A DNA stretch of 64,000 nt from Spirosoma endophyticum (GCF_900112365.1 NZ_FOLQ01000001.1:124001-188000); one strand, 5' to 3'; numbered from the stretch's first letter, positions 26,989 to 35,659 are shown. Translations and numbers: made by a program. The notes: generated from the sequence alone by a model not told the origin.

Positions 26989-27834
26989 TTATTCCCTCGT
27001 CACCGTGCCTGTGATATACCCAAACGGTTCGTCGGTGGCGATGAAAATCTCGTTTTTGTTGTCCAGGCCGAACTGTTCCAGATTGAACGGAATGTGATGT
27101 TTGTTGGGCATGATCAGGCTAATCTCATTTACTACGTCATTTTCTTCCAGCACCGCCGACCCCATCGCCAGTAAGGTTTGCTGCACCGACAGGCTTTTAT
27201 GATGGGCAAAGGTTTTTAACAGTGTTTCGCGGATTTTCTCGAAAAGGGCAGTGAAGTCAAGGTCATGGCTGGTATATATCCAGTTGGCTTCGCATTGGGT
27301 CGCCAGGATGCGATCCGCCGTTTCTTTTAACGTCGTGAATTGGTCTTTGATGTAGCCTTCAAAACCAGAATCCGTTGTTTTCAGAATCAGCAGATCTTTG
27401 AGACCCGACGTAACGGTAATGCCATCGGCAGTCTGAACGATCGTGGTTGTACGTTTTTCGGAACCACCCCCCACGTACGCATGATGATGCGGCTCATTAT
27501 CGAAGGTCATCCGCGTCCAGGGATGCTCCGTTATCTCAATGGTAGCCTGCGATACCGGCGGATTATTCTGGACAAAATGATTGGCTAAGCACAGGCCAAA
27601 ATTCTCGATGGAGTCGACAAAGTGTTCTTTAGCCAGTGCGTATACCGTGTTTTTCTGCGTATCGGTTGGCAAAATTTTAGAATTATCACCGAGCGTGTGG
27701 GCGGTTTCAAAGTCACCTTCCAACGATACGTTGACCGAGATCTGTCTGAATTCATGATAGTTAGCGTGCCGAATGATTTTTGATAGGTTGACCGCGTTCT
27801 TGCCGTATGCATTTTTTTTCAGGGTAAGCTTCAT
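26989..27834 (-). CDS. uox: Uricase (factor-independent urate oxidase)
   Basis: This 281-residue enzyme oxidises urate to 5-hydroxyisourate. The catalytic dyad residues are visible as K12 (YGKNAV) and T57 (ILPTDTQKNTVY), and the late histidine lies in PNKHHIPFNLEQFG. ITEHPW and FIATDEPFGYITGTV are typical uricase segments. It is divergent from allB, with 65 bp between start codons, and lies between xanthine dehydrogenase (urate supply) and the ureide genes (product use). It is the only ureide gene on the minus strand. Confidence 0.95.
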   Translation of the reverse strand: MKLTLKKNAYGKNAVNLSKIIRHANYHEFRQISVNVSLEGDFETAHTLGDNSKILPTDTQKNTVYALAKEHFVDSIENFGLCLANHFVQNNPPVSQATIEITEHPWTRMTFDNEPHHHAYVGGGSEKRTTTIVQTADGITVTSGLKDLLILKTTDSGFEGYIKDQFTTLKETADRILATQCEANWIYTSHDLDFTALFEKIRETLLKTFAHHKSLSVQQTLLAMGSAVLEENDVVNEISLIMPNKHHIPFNLEQFGLDNKNEIFIATDEPFGYITGTVTRE

Positions 27835-27860
27835 GGTTGTTTCGGCTGTTTTGGGTAGTA

Positions 27861-27888
27861 TTGACCACTAGTATAGCCATTAATTTTC
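27861..27888 (+). promoter_or_regulatory. Candidate promoter for allB
   Basis: TTG at 27861-27863 is followed after 17 bp by TAATTTTC (27881-27888), which matches the Bacteroidota -33/-7 pattern at all but the last base. The allB ATG lies 12 bp downstream, so the leader would be very short. It sits in the uox/allB divergent gap. Confidence 0.45.
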
Positions 27889-27899
27889 TATTTAGCCGT

Positions 27900-29276
27900 A
27901 TGGTCGATCTGGCGATTAAAGGAAATAAAGTGCTTACCTCTTCGGGCATTCAAAAGGCGGTCGTTTTGGTGAAAGATGGCCTGATTGTGGATATTCGGGC
28001 GGAGTTGCCGGAGAATTTCAGCGGGGACGTACTGGATATTCAGGATAGCGTACTGATGCCGGGTGTGATCGATCCGCACGTCCATATTAACGAACCCGGC
28101 CGAACCGATTGGGAAGGATTCGATACGGTAACCCGTGCCGCCATTGTCGGCGGTTTAACAACGCTCGTGGATATGCCGCTGAACTCCTCGCCCGTAACGA
28201 CAACGGCGCAGGCGTTCGACCAGAAGATTGCCGCCACCAGCGGACAATTGCATACGAATGTCGGGTTCTGGGGTGGACTCGTGCCGGGCAATACCGACGA
28301 AATTGAGCGGCTGATTGACAAAGGCGTACTGGGTTTCAAAGCATTTTTGACGCATTCCGGCATCGACGATTTCCCGAACGTGACGGAAGCTGATTTGCGC
28401 AAAGCAATGCCCATCATTGCCCGGCATGGCCTTCCTCTACTGGTGCATTGCGAACTATCGACAGACGAAAAATTAGCCATCGGCGATAATCGGTCGTATC
28501 AAAATTACCTGTCATCCCGGCCAAAAGAATGGGAGGATACCGCCATTGCCATGATGATCCGGCTGTGCGAAGAGCACAATTGCCGGACGCACATTGTCCA
28601 TTTGTCATCAGCCAATTCGATTGAACCGATTGCCAGGGCGAAGCAAAAAGGGTTGCCGCTGACGGTCGAAACGGGTCAACATTACCTGTTTTTCAACGCC
28701 GAAATGATTCAGGATGGGCAGACGCAATTCAAATGTGCGCCACCCATTCGGGAAAAAGAAAACAACGATCAGTTGTGGGAAGCATTACGTAGTGGCATCA
28801 TTGATTTTGTCGCCACCGATCATTCGCCCGCCCCGCCCGATCTAAAGCAAATGCCAACGGGCAATTTCATGACCGCCTGGGGAGGCATCGCGTCGTTGCA
28901 ACTGGCGTTGCCCGTTTTATGGACGGCCGCCCGGCAGCGAGGTTTTGACGTAACCGATATGGCCCGATGGTTGTCCGAAAAACCGGCTCAGTTAGCGGGC
29001 CTGTCGCACCGGAAAGGACGTATCGTCGTGGGCTACGATGCTGATCTAGTTGTCTGGAGTCCAGACGATTCGTTTGTCGTTTCAGCCGAAGATGTGCTGC
29101 ATAAACACAAAATAACCCCGTATCTGGGCGAAGAACTATACGGCATCGTTGAGCAAACGTATCTGGGTGGGGTGAAGGTTTTTGAGGATGGCGAGATGGT
29201 GATGTTAAAGGCCGGGAAAGTGATCTATCAACAAAATGACAGACTATCAGAAACGAGCAAAAAACGTACTGACTAA
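27900..29276 (+). CDS. allB: Allantoinase
   Basis: This 458-residue amidohydrolase opens allantoin to allantoate. Metal-site features are HVH in VIDPHVHINEPGRTDWEGF, the lysine of GFKAFLTHSGID expected to be carboxylated, LVHCELS, THIVHLSSANS and the final aspartate in FVATDHSPAPPDLK. GRTDWEGF and the DHSPAP region are typical of allantoinase rather than dihydroorotase or hydA. I chose the ATG at 27900, which gives VDLAIKGNKV; the frame is open from a TTG at 27837 that reads into the divergent promoter. The next gene overlaps by 41 bp. Confidence 0.94.
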   Translation: MVDLAIKGNKVLTSSGIQKAVVLVKDGLIVDIRAELPENFSGDVLDIQDSVLMPGVIDPHVHINEPGRTDWEGFDTVTRAAIVGGLTTLVDMPLNSSPVTTTAQAFDQKIAATSGQLHTNVGFWGGLVPGNTDEIERLIDKGVLGFKAFLTHSGIDDFPNVTEADLRKAMPIIARHGLPLLVHCELSTDEKLAIGDNRSYQNYLSSRPKEWEDTAIAMMIRLCEEHNCRTHIVHLSSANSIEPIARAKQKGLPLTVETGQHYLFFNAEMIQDGQTQFKCAPPIREKENNDQLWEALRSGIIDFVATDHSPAPPDLKQMPTGNFMTAWGGIASLQLALPVLWTAARQRGFDVTDMARWLSEKPAQLAGLSHRKGRIVVGYDADLVVWSPDDSFVVSAEDVLHKHKITPYLGEELYGIVEQTYLGGVKVFEDGEMVMLKAGKVIYQQNDRLSETSKKRTD

Positions 29277-30534
29277 AATCAACGAACTCGCGGCCATCAG
29301 TGACGATCCGACGTGCGTTAACCGCACGTTTGGCACGACTGCCTTTCAGCAGGGGAGTCGCCTGATTCAGACATGGATGCAGGGTATTGGTCTGCAAACG
29401 CGGGTGGATGCCATTGGTAACGTAAGAGGCCGGTTCGTGAGTCCGATAGCTGGGGCGAAGACATTTGTCATTGCCTCGCACATGGACACGGTCGTCAATG
29501 CCGGGAAGTTCGACGGACCAATGGGCGTATTGATGGGCCTTGATCTAATCGAAAACCTGATTCGATCAGGAGAAACACTGCCCTTTACGTTGGAACTGAT
29601 TGCGTTCAGTGATGAAGAAGGCGTTCGTTTTCACACGACGTACCTTGGCAGCAAAGTCGTCGCGGGTTCGTTTGATACATCTCTGCTTGATAGGAAAGAC
29701 GAATCCGGTACGTCATTAGGCGATCTCATTCAGTCAATGGGTGGCGTACTTTCTCAGTTGGTCAACGACGCGGTTAAATCCGACGATTGGTTAGGGTATT
29801 TCGAAATTCATATTGAACAGGGGCCCGTATTGTATGAACGGAATGTGCCGATGGCCCTGGTAACCGCCATTGCCGGACAGAAGCGAGTCGAAATTACATT
29901 CACTGGAATGGCCGGTCATGCCGGAACGGTGCCAATGGATATGCGTCAGGATGCGTTGTGCGCGGCCGCCGAATTTATTCTGGAAGTCGAGCGGTTTGGC
30001 TTTATCAATACACATAATCTGGTCGCTACGGTTGGCAAACTGAACGTAGTGAATGCCGCCAGTAATGTCATTCCCGGCGAAGTTGTTTGTAGTCTGGATG
30101 TGCGGAGTCATGACGTAGCAGCGCTGGAGGCAGCTTACCAAAGCATACAAACAGTATGTGCCAATATCTGCGCTGAGCGGAGTATCAGTTTCCACTGGAA
30201 TCTGGTTCAGGAAACGGCGCCGGTCGCTTGTGATCCGGCCATGAATGAACTACTTGCGCAATCAATAACCGAAAGCCATTATGACGTGATTCGGTTGGTG
30301 AGTGGTGCCGGACACGATGGTGTTCCAATTTCACAGGTTTCGCCCATTGCCATGTTATTCGTGCGTTGCTTCAAAGGCATCAGCCACAATCCGTTGGAAG
30401 ATGTGGATCTGAGCGATATGGCCGCCACCCTTCGCGTTGCCGATACGTTTATGAATCATATAATTGAACTTGAAACATCCCGAAACGGGGCTACCCGGCG
30501 GTTCGAAACTTTCGGGAAGTTGGCTAATCGATAA
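29236..30534 (+). CDS. allC: Allantoate amidohydrolase (M20 family)
   Basis: This 432-residue dizinc amidohydrolase has the M20 residues in ASHMDTVVNAGKFDG, FSDEEGVRF, EIHIEQGPVL and GAGHDGVPIS. The SHxDTVVNxG wording agrees with E. coli AllC, which hydrolyses allantoate to (S)-ureidoglycine, CO2 and ammonia. It overlaps allB by 41 bp and is followed 9 bp later by the ureidoglycine aminohydrolase gene. A second M20 enzyme ends the operon (32226); I assign this one to the allantoate step because of the motif and the gene order. Confidence 0.87.
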   Translation: MTDYQKRAKNVLTKINELAAISDDPTCVNRTFGTTAFQQGSRLIQTWMQGIGLQTRVDAIGNVRGRFVSPIAGAKTFVIASHMDTVVNAGKFDGPMGVLMGLDLIENLIRSGETLPFTLELIAFSDEEGVRFHTTYLGSKVVAGSFDTSLLDRKDESGTSLGDLIQSMGGVLSQLVNDAVKSDDWLGYFEIHIEQGPVLYERNVPMALVTAIAGQKRVEITFTGMAGHAGTVPMDMRQDALCAAAEFILEVERFGFINTHNLVATVGKLNVVNAASNVIPGEVVCSLDVRSHDVAALEAAYQSIQTVCANICAERSISFHWNLVQETAPVACDPAMNELLAQSITESHYDVIRLVSGAGHDGVPISQVSPIAMLFVRCFKGISHNPLEDVDLSDMAATLRVADTFMNHIIELETSRNGATRRFETFGKLANR

Positions 30535-30543
30535 TAAAACTAC

Positions 30544-31290
30544 ATGGAAATATCAGCCCTTACCCGATCCGTAGTCAAACGCAACCACGCCGTCATTAGT
30601 CCCGACGGATACATCAATAGTCGGGTGCCCGGTTGGGACAACTGCACGGTCAATGTCATTATCAATGAGCAAATGGGTGCCAACCTGTGCCAGACGCTCA
30701 TTACGATGAATTGGGACGGCAAACTCGTTGGCACAACGAAAGCGTCGCAACTATTTTTCTACGTCATTAGTGGGCGATGCCGGGCAACCGTTGGCACGCA
30801 ATCTGACATGTTGACGACCGGCCAGTTCGTTTACATCCCCATTGGCAAATCCTATACGTTCGATAAACCGGAAGCGGGTACTCAACTGCTCACATTCCAT
30901 AAAGTCTACGAAAAGCTTGATGGCTACGACGTACCGCCGGTGATTTTTGGGGATGCCGCCAACGTAGCGGGACCTATGTATATGGGTGATCCGGCCTTAC
31001 GTTTGCAGGTGTTACTGCCCGATGACTTGTCATTCGATATGGCGGTCAATATTTTTACCTATGATCCGGGCGGGCACCTGCCGTTGGTCGAAACACACAT
31101 CATGGAACACGGCCTGATTTATTTGCAGGGGCAGGGCGTGTATAGGCTCGATCAGGATTGGTATCCGATCAAAAAAGGGGATTCGATCTGGATGGCGCCC
31201 TATTGTCAGCAGTGGTTCACGGCGATGGGCAAAGAACCCGCGGTTTATATTTACTACAAGAATGTGAACCGCTTTCCAACAACTGTTTGA
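30544..31290 (+). CDS. (S)-ureidoglycine aminohydrolase (bicupin)
   Basis: This 248-residue protein has two cupin halves. The first contains FYVISGRCRATVG. The second contains the metal-binding pattern LPLVETHIMEHGLIYLQGQGVYRLD, with His, Glu and a later Gln (YCQQWF) as expected ligands. It matches YlbA/UGLYAH enzymes, which release ammonia from (S)-ureidoglycine to give (S)-ureidoglycolate. Tightly spaced after the allantoate amidohydrolase, it supports the plant-type ureide route. The next gene is separated by a long inverted repeat. Confidence 0.92.
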   Translation: MEISALTRSVVKRNHAVISPDGYINSRVPGWDNCTVNVIINEQMGANLCQTLITMNWDGKLVGTTKASQLFFYVISGRCRATVGTQSDMLTTGQFVYIPIGKSYTFDKPEAGTQLLTFHKVYEKLDGYDVPPVIFGDAANVAGPMYMGDPALRLQVLLPDDLSFDMAVNIFTYDPGGHLPLVETHIMEHGLIYLQGQGVYRLDQDWYPIKKGDSIWMAPYCQQWFTAMGKEPAVYIYYKNVNRFPTTV

Positions 31291-31301
31291 AAAAAAGAAA
31301 T

Positions 31302-31379
31302 TTAAACACAGAGCCACAGAGAACACAAAGAAAAAATCAAATATTTATTGCTCTGTGTTCTCTGTGGCTCTGTGTTTAA
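31302..31379. repeat. Intergenic inverted repeat, ACACAGAG family, copy 2
   Basis: Arms 31302-31327 and 31354-31379 are a perfect 26-bp inverted repeat around a 26-base AT-rich loop. The arm wording is nearly that of 9000-9069, with GCC for GGC in the middle. The right arm again holds a GTG in frame with the downstream gene (31355). It lies between two genes of one pathway. Confidence 0.9.
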
Positions 31380-31390
31380 TATATATTCTG

Positions 31391-31897
31391 ATGATACTGC
31401 CGGAATTAAATCAGCTGCCGCTTCCCCAGCTAAAAGAAGCGCTTGCTACGTGTTGCGGATCAACGGCCTGGGTGAATGAGCTGGCCAAAATCTTTCCCGT
31501 CGAGAGTAAAGAAAGCCTGTTTGAACAAGCGGAAATCATCTGGTTTGCCTGTTCCGAAAGCGATTGGCGGGAAGCATTCACGCACCATCCAAAAATTGGC
31601 GATATCAGTTCACTACGGGATAAATTTGCTACGACAAAAGCCTGGGCAGCAGGTGAACAGTCGGGTGTTTCGGTAGCCTCACTACAGGTGTTAGAAGATT
31701 TATCGGAAGGGAATCGGCGGTATGAGGAGAAATTCGGGTATATTTTTATCGTCTGCGCCACCGGAAAATCAGCCGACGAAATGCTGGACCTCCTGAACGC
31801 ACGCTTATCGAACAGTCCGGAAACGGAAATCCTGATCGCCATGCAGGAGCAGAATAAGATTACTAAAATACGTTTGGAAAAACTACTCACGCAATGA
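31391..31897 (+). CDS. uraD: OHCU decarboxylase
   Basis: This 168-residue all-helical enzyme decarboxylates 2-oxo-4-hydroxy-4-carboxy-5-ureidoimidazoline to (S)-allantoin. The hallmark HHPKIGD carries the catalytic histidine, followed by the WAAGEQSGV segment with its glutamate and NRRYEEKFGYIFIVCATGKSA, all typical of the family. I chose the ATG at 31391 (MILPELNQL), because the longer frame from GTG 31355 starts inside the inverted repeat. The stop overlaps the uraH start by 4 bp. Confidence 0.93.
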   Translation: MILPELNQLPLPQLKEALATCCGSTAWVNELAKIFPVESKESLFEQAEIIWFACSESDWREAFTHHPKIGDISSLRDKFATTKAWAAGEQSGVSVASLQVLEDLSEGNRRYEEKFGYIFIVCATGKSADEMLDLLNARLSNSPETEILIAMQEQNKITKIRLEKLLTQ

Positions 31898-32229
31898 GCC
31901 TCATCACCACGCATATTCTCGATACAACCCGTGGCAAACCAGCCGAAGGGGTCAGTATCGTTTTATATCAGCAACTCAGAGAATGGACCGAAATCGCGCG
32001 CGGGTTCACGAATGCGGATGGGCGAATCGGTGATTTGCTACCTAAAGAAACTATCTTGCCAACGGGCATTTACAAACTTCGGTTTGAAACCGGTGCCTAT
32101 TTCGAGCAGCTTGCGGTCGTTACCTTTTACCCATACATCGAGATACCATTTCAGATAACGACCGGCGAGCATTACCACGTCCCGCTCCTGGTAAATCCAT
32201 TTGGGTATTCCACCTATCGCGGGTCGTGA
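31894..32229 (+). CDS. uraH: 5-hydroxyisourate hydrolase (transthyretin-like)
   Basis: This 111-residue protein hydrolyses 5-hydroxyisourate, the uricase product, to OHCU. It has the N-terminal HILDTTRGKPA motif, the YKLRFETGAYF segment with the conserved arginine, HYHVPLLV, and the diagnostic C-terminal YRGS. Length is normal for a cytoplasmic enzyme, and there is no signal peptide. ATGA overlap with uraD and GTGA overlap with the next gene imply a tightly coupled operon. Confidence 0.95.
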   Translation: MSLITTHILDTTRGKPAEGVSIVLYQQLREWTEIARGFTNADGRIGDLLPKETILPTGIYKLRFETGAYFEQLAVVTFYPYIEIPFQITTGEHYHVPLLVNPFGYSTYRGS

Positions 32230-33494
32230 CAGTAACGCCTGAACTACTAAATCTTTTTAAAATGCAAATTAACGCAGAACGTCTTCAGCATTTCTTTGAG
32301 GTTTCTAGTGAGATCGGCAAGATTGGTGAAACGGGCATGTGTCGCCCGGCCCATTCGCCCCTGGAGAAAAAAATGTTTGAACACGCCAAAGGCTGGATGG
32401 AAGCCGCGGGTTTGACGGTACGTATCGACAGCTTTGGAAATCTAATCGGGCGGCTCCGGGGCAAAAATCAAGATGCGCCCATTTTGATGACCGGCTCGCA
32501 TTTGGATACGCAGCCCTATGGGGGTCGGTTCGATGGTATTGCGGGCGTTTTGTGCGCGATTGAAGCCGTTATTACCATTGCCGAAAAAGGCATCGTGCCC
32601 GACAGTAGTATTGACGTGATTGCCTTCGCCGATGAAGAAAGCTGGCGATTCAACAAAGGTCTCTTTGGATCGAGGGGGATTTTAGGGAAACTGGAAGAAG
32701 GCGAACTACAGCGACAAGATAAGGACGGCATTACGCGCGAACAGGCTTTATTCGACTTTGGCTGCGATATTACCAGATTCAAGGATGATGAATACGCCCC
32801 CGGCAGCATTCGGTGTTTCATTGAACTGCACATTGAGCAGGGGCCGATTTTAGATAGAACAAACAAGCCGATTGGCATTGTCAGTGGCATTGCCGGCCCG
32901 CTTTTGTTGAGCCTGAATCTGAAAGGCATGGCTGGGCATGCGGGTTCTGTACCGATGCCACTGCGTAAAGACGCGTTGCTGGGAGCGGCCAAAGTCGTTG
33001 TGGCCGTTAATGAAATCGCGTCGCAGTTTACGCCCGCGCCAACCGTCGGTACGGTCGGTACGTTAAATGTGTTTCCATCCTCCCGGAACATTATTCCTGA
33101 AGTAGTGAACATGACGATGGAATTCAGGGATATTGAGATGGCGCGTCGGGATACATGCGAACGGCAATTGAAAGACGAAATCGAAGCCATCGCCCAAACA
33201 CACGGACTCACCTACGAACTGACCGTCGATACCGACATCAAATCAAGTTACTGCGCCGACTGGATCAAAGACACGATTCGCGCCAGTTGCGTTGATTTAG
33301 GTTTAGAGGCACCGGAACTGGTAAGCGGTCCTTTTCACGATGCGCTCGTGATGTCGGACGCCTGCGATTACGGGATGATCTTCGTTCGCTGTAAAGATGG
33401 CATCAGCCATAACCCACTGGAGTATGCTTCGTACGAAGATCTGGCCCTGGGCAGCGAAGTGCTGTACCTGACAATTCTGAACATTGTTGGCTGA
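32226..33494 (+). CDS. M20 amidohydrolase, probable ureidoglycolate amidohydrolase
   Basis: This 422-residue dizinc hydrolase has GSHLDTQPYGGRFDGIAG, FADEESWRF, ELHIEQGPIL, GMAGHAGSVPM and SGPFHDALVMS. It differs from the other M20 enzyme of the operon at the metal-site loop and resembles plant ureidoglycolate amidohydrolase and bacterial N-carbamoyl-amino-acid hydrolases. As the last gene of an otherwise complete set, the missing step is ureidoglycolate to glyoxylate, CO2 and two ammonia, so that is my inference. The GTG start overlaps uraH by 4 bp; an ATG 36 bp later is possible. Confidence 0.75.
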   Translation: MTVTPELLNLFKMQINAERLQHFFEVSSEIGKIGETGMCRPAHSPLEKKMFEHAKGWMEAAGLTVRIDSFGNLIGRLRGKNQDAPILMTGSHLDTQPYGGRFDGIAGVLCAIEAVITIAEKGIVPDSSIDVIAFADEESWRFNKGLFGSRGILGKLEEGELQRQDKDGITREQALFDFGCDITRFKDDEYAPGSIRCFIELHIEQGPILDRTNKPIGIVSGIAGPLLLSLNLKGMAGHAGSVPMPLRKDALLGAAKVVVAVNEIASQFTPAPTVGTVGTLNVFPSSRNIIPEVVNMTMEFRDIEMARRDTCERQLKDEIEAIAQTHGLTYELTVDTDIKSSYCADWIKDTIRASCVDLGLEAPELVSGPFHDALVMSDACDYGMIFVRCKDGISHNPLEYASYEDLALGSEVLYLTILNIVG

Positions 33495-33535
33495 TCCGTC
33501 TTCCGAATTTAAGAAAGCAACGTAGTAAATTGTAT

Positions 33536-33575
33536 CACAAAAAATCCCTGCCAGTCCTGGCAGGGATTTTTTGTG
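33536..33575. terminator. Bidirectional terminator after the ureide operon
   Basis: Perfect 19-bp arms (33536-33554 and 33557-33575) around a 2-base gap contain AAAAAATCCCTGCCAG and its complement ending in six Ts. It lies between the end of the ureide operon and the converging CHRD gene. Confidence 0.93.
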
Positions 33576-33592
33576 TTGAAGCGTTTAAAAAA

Positions 33593-34393
33593 CTACTTGA
33601 TATCGCCCCGGATTTCGCCAGCGGGATACGTGGGGGTGTGTAAGTTGGCGTAGTAATAGCCATTGAACAAGCTATCCAGCCTAGTGGCCGTGGTTAACGT
33701 AGTAGTGCCAATGATGGGAGAGGTCAGACTAGTAAACGGAATCTCGACGGGTCCCGTGCCATTGGCCGCATTGACCCGGTGAAGGTGTCCCATCATAGGC
33801 GTGATGCCTGAATACGTAACGGTGTAACTCAAAACGCGGGTGGTTGGATCAACTACGCCAACAAAGGCACCGGTCGCTGCCGACGGGGTTGGCATGGGTT
33901 TTTCGGCGGCACCGTTCAACGTAGCGGTTAATTTGATTTGCCCGTTCACCCGGACATTCCCCCGAATTTCACCCGCTGGATACATGGGTGTATGCAAATT
34001 GGCGTAATAAAATCCATTGATCAGACTATCCACCCGAGAGTCGGTAGCCAGCGTAGCGGTGCCAATAATGGGTGAAGCCAGACTGGTAAACGGTATCTCG
34101 ACGGGTCCCGTGCCATTGGCCGAGGTGATGCGGTGGAGGTGTCCCATGGTGGGCGTAATGCCCGAATACGTCAGGGTGTAACTCAGCACGCGGGTCGCCC
34201 GGTCGATTGTGCCAACAAACGAACCCATACCCGGCGACACAACGGAGATTGGTTTTTCTCCCGCTCCGCTCAGGGTTGTTACTAACTGGATTTTTGCGTT
34301 TGCCGGGAAGGTCTGGTGGTCATTGCAGTACATAAGAGTAAAGCTTACGGCAAGCAGGACGGCTACTGACAGGAGGGTAGATTTTTTGCTCAT
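33593..34393 (-). CDS. Lipoprotein with two tandem CHRD domains
   Basis: This 266-residue protein starts with a signal peptide and lipobox ending at C23 (LMYC). Two CHRD (chordin-like) repeats follow, each reading GAxEKPxxxxxxGxF, RVLSYTxTYSGITPxMGHLHR, ANGTGPVEIPFTSL and YYANLHTPxYPAGEIRG. The two copies are nearly identical in places, so the duplication is recent. CHRD domains in bacteria have no settled function; surface binding or adhesion is a guess. I chose the ATG at 34393 because it gives the signal peptide. A one-domain relative lies at 36859-37332. Confidence 0.9.
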   Translation of the reverse strand: MSKKSTLLSVAVLLAVSFTLMYCNDHQTFPANAKIQLVTTLSGAGEKPISVVSPGMGSFVGTIDRATRVLSYTLTYSGITPTMGHLHRITSANGTGPVEIPFTSLASPIIGTATLATDSRVDSLINGFYYANLHTPMYPAGEIRGNVRVNGQIKLTATLNGAAEKPMPTPSAATGAFVGVVDPTTRVLSYTVTYSGITPMMGHLHRVNAANGTGPVEIPFTSLTSPIIGTTTLTTATRLDSLFNGYYYANLHTPTYPAGEIRGDIK

Positions 34394-34861
34394 TTTTTTG
34401 ATGTAGTTAATTGGTAAGGGATGAAAAAATACAGGAAATGATTGGCAAATAGCCACTAAAAAGCGCCGTTCGGGCAGTTGAATTCGGCAGTATTAACGCA
34501 GTCTGTACCGAGTTGGACGTCTTTCACAGCTGTTTATTTTTACATAAGTTAAAAATTTTCACTAGGTAGAATGAATTCGCTACCAAGATAGACCAAATTA
34601 TTGATAATCAATAGGCTAAACCTTTTGCGCACGGTTAGTAATTGCAGGAAGTACTTAGTCTAAGTATACTTGTTCAGGTATGTCCCCAAAAAAAGTTTGT
34701 GATTTTTTAAAGTAAAAGCAAAGACATCACCGTCATCCCTACTAAAGCCCCAAAGCAGGAAGCGAGGGCGCTGAAAAAAGGTCAGAATTTCTACCGCTTA
34801 TTTCAGTCTCAATCGGCTTCCGGATCAACAGGACTTTGTAACCCATTAAATTATAAACAAC
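34394..34861. other. Gene-free AT-rich gap between CHRD and the small membrane protein
   Basis: This 468-bp stretch holds the upstream regions of two divergent genes. I see no convincing coding frame and no exact TAnnTTTG element on either strand. The only small structure is GGTAG facing CTACC around 34565-34583, which is too short to call. Confidence 0.5.
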
Positions 34862-35128
34862 ATGAACATCATTTGGAGAGTAGCGGCTGTAGCGCTGGCG
34901 GTCGGTTTGGCCCTGTTTCTTTTAACACTCATTCTTAAAATCCTTTTAGTTGGCGCGGGCCTGTTCCTGCTGGCCAGGGTAGTCGGTCCGCGGTTGATGG
35001 GACGACGAAGATTTGGTCAGCTAGGTCGCGGTGACTGGCAATCGTCAGACATGATCTCGATCGACAACCCAGCCTTTCGGTCGGGTGTGAACCGGGGTAA
35101 TGTTGGCCGTATTATCCCCATCGCTTAA
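34862..35128 (+). CDS. Small membrane protein, function unknown
   Basis: This 88-residue protein has one long or two short hydrophobic segments (about residues 5-42), followed by an arginine-rich GRRRFGQLGRGDW stretch and a polar tail containing IDNPAFRSG. I do not recognise a named family. It precedes an Hsp20 gene by 60 bp on the same strand and may share its transcript, which suggests a stress-related envelope role. Confidence 0.65.
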   Translation: MNIIWRVAAVALAVGLALFLLTLILKILLVGAGLFLLARVVGPRLMGRRRFGQLGRGDWQSSDMISIDNPAFRSGVNRGNVGRIIPIA

Positions 35129-35188
35129 GTCAAAACAATAAAAAACAATCCCACAAAATCAGTAAACACAAGACTAAAAAACACAAAC

Positions 35189-35659
35189 ATGTATAATAAA
35201 CACGCATTCGAATCAGGTAATAAAGGTGGTTGTGGCCCAATGGGTCGCGGAGGATTTGGTGGTCCCTTTGGCCGCGGTAAATTCGGTGGTTTCTTTGGAC
35301 GCCACGCTGGCGGATTTCATCAGAAGCCACCGGTAAATATTGAGGAAACGGATACCGAATTTACCATCTCTTTATTTGCGGCCGGTCTGGCCAAAGAGAA
35401 CGTAACGTTATCCGTAAAAGACGACGTACTGGCCATTTCGTATCAGGGGACCGATCAACCAGCCGACGATCAGCCAGCTACCGCAGGCAAGTACACGTAT
35501 CAGGAGCACAGCAACCGGTCGTTTGAGCGGTCGTTTAAACTCAACGATAAAGTCATCACGGAAAGCATCTCGGCGAGTTATGCGGATGGTATTCTGAAGG
35601 TGACACTGCCCAAAAATCCAGCTACGAATAAACCGGCGCAAACCATCACGGTGAGCTAA
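35189..35659 (+). CDS. Small heat-shock protein (Hsp20/alpha-crystallin)
   Basis: This 156-residue protein has an alpha-crystallin domain from about residue 48 (PPVNIEETDTEFTISLFAAGLAKENVTLSVKDDVLAISYQG) to ADGILKVTLPKN, so it should act as an ATP-independent holdase. The N-terminal 45 residues are unusual: rich in glycine, arginine and phenylalanine (GRGGFGGPFGRGKFGG), with no IxI-type C-terminal motif beyond PAQTITV. The N-terminal arm of small Hsps sets oligomer size and client binding. A terminator follows. Confidence 0.92.
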   Translation: MYNKHAFESGNKGGCGPMGRGGFGGPFGRGKFGGFFGRHAGGFHQKPPVNIEETDTEFTISLFAAGLAKENVTLSVKDDVLAISYQGTDQPADDQPATAGKYTYQEHSNRSFERSFKLNDKVITESISASYADGILKVTLPKNPATNKPAQTITVS

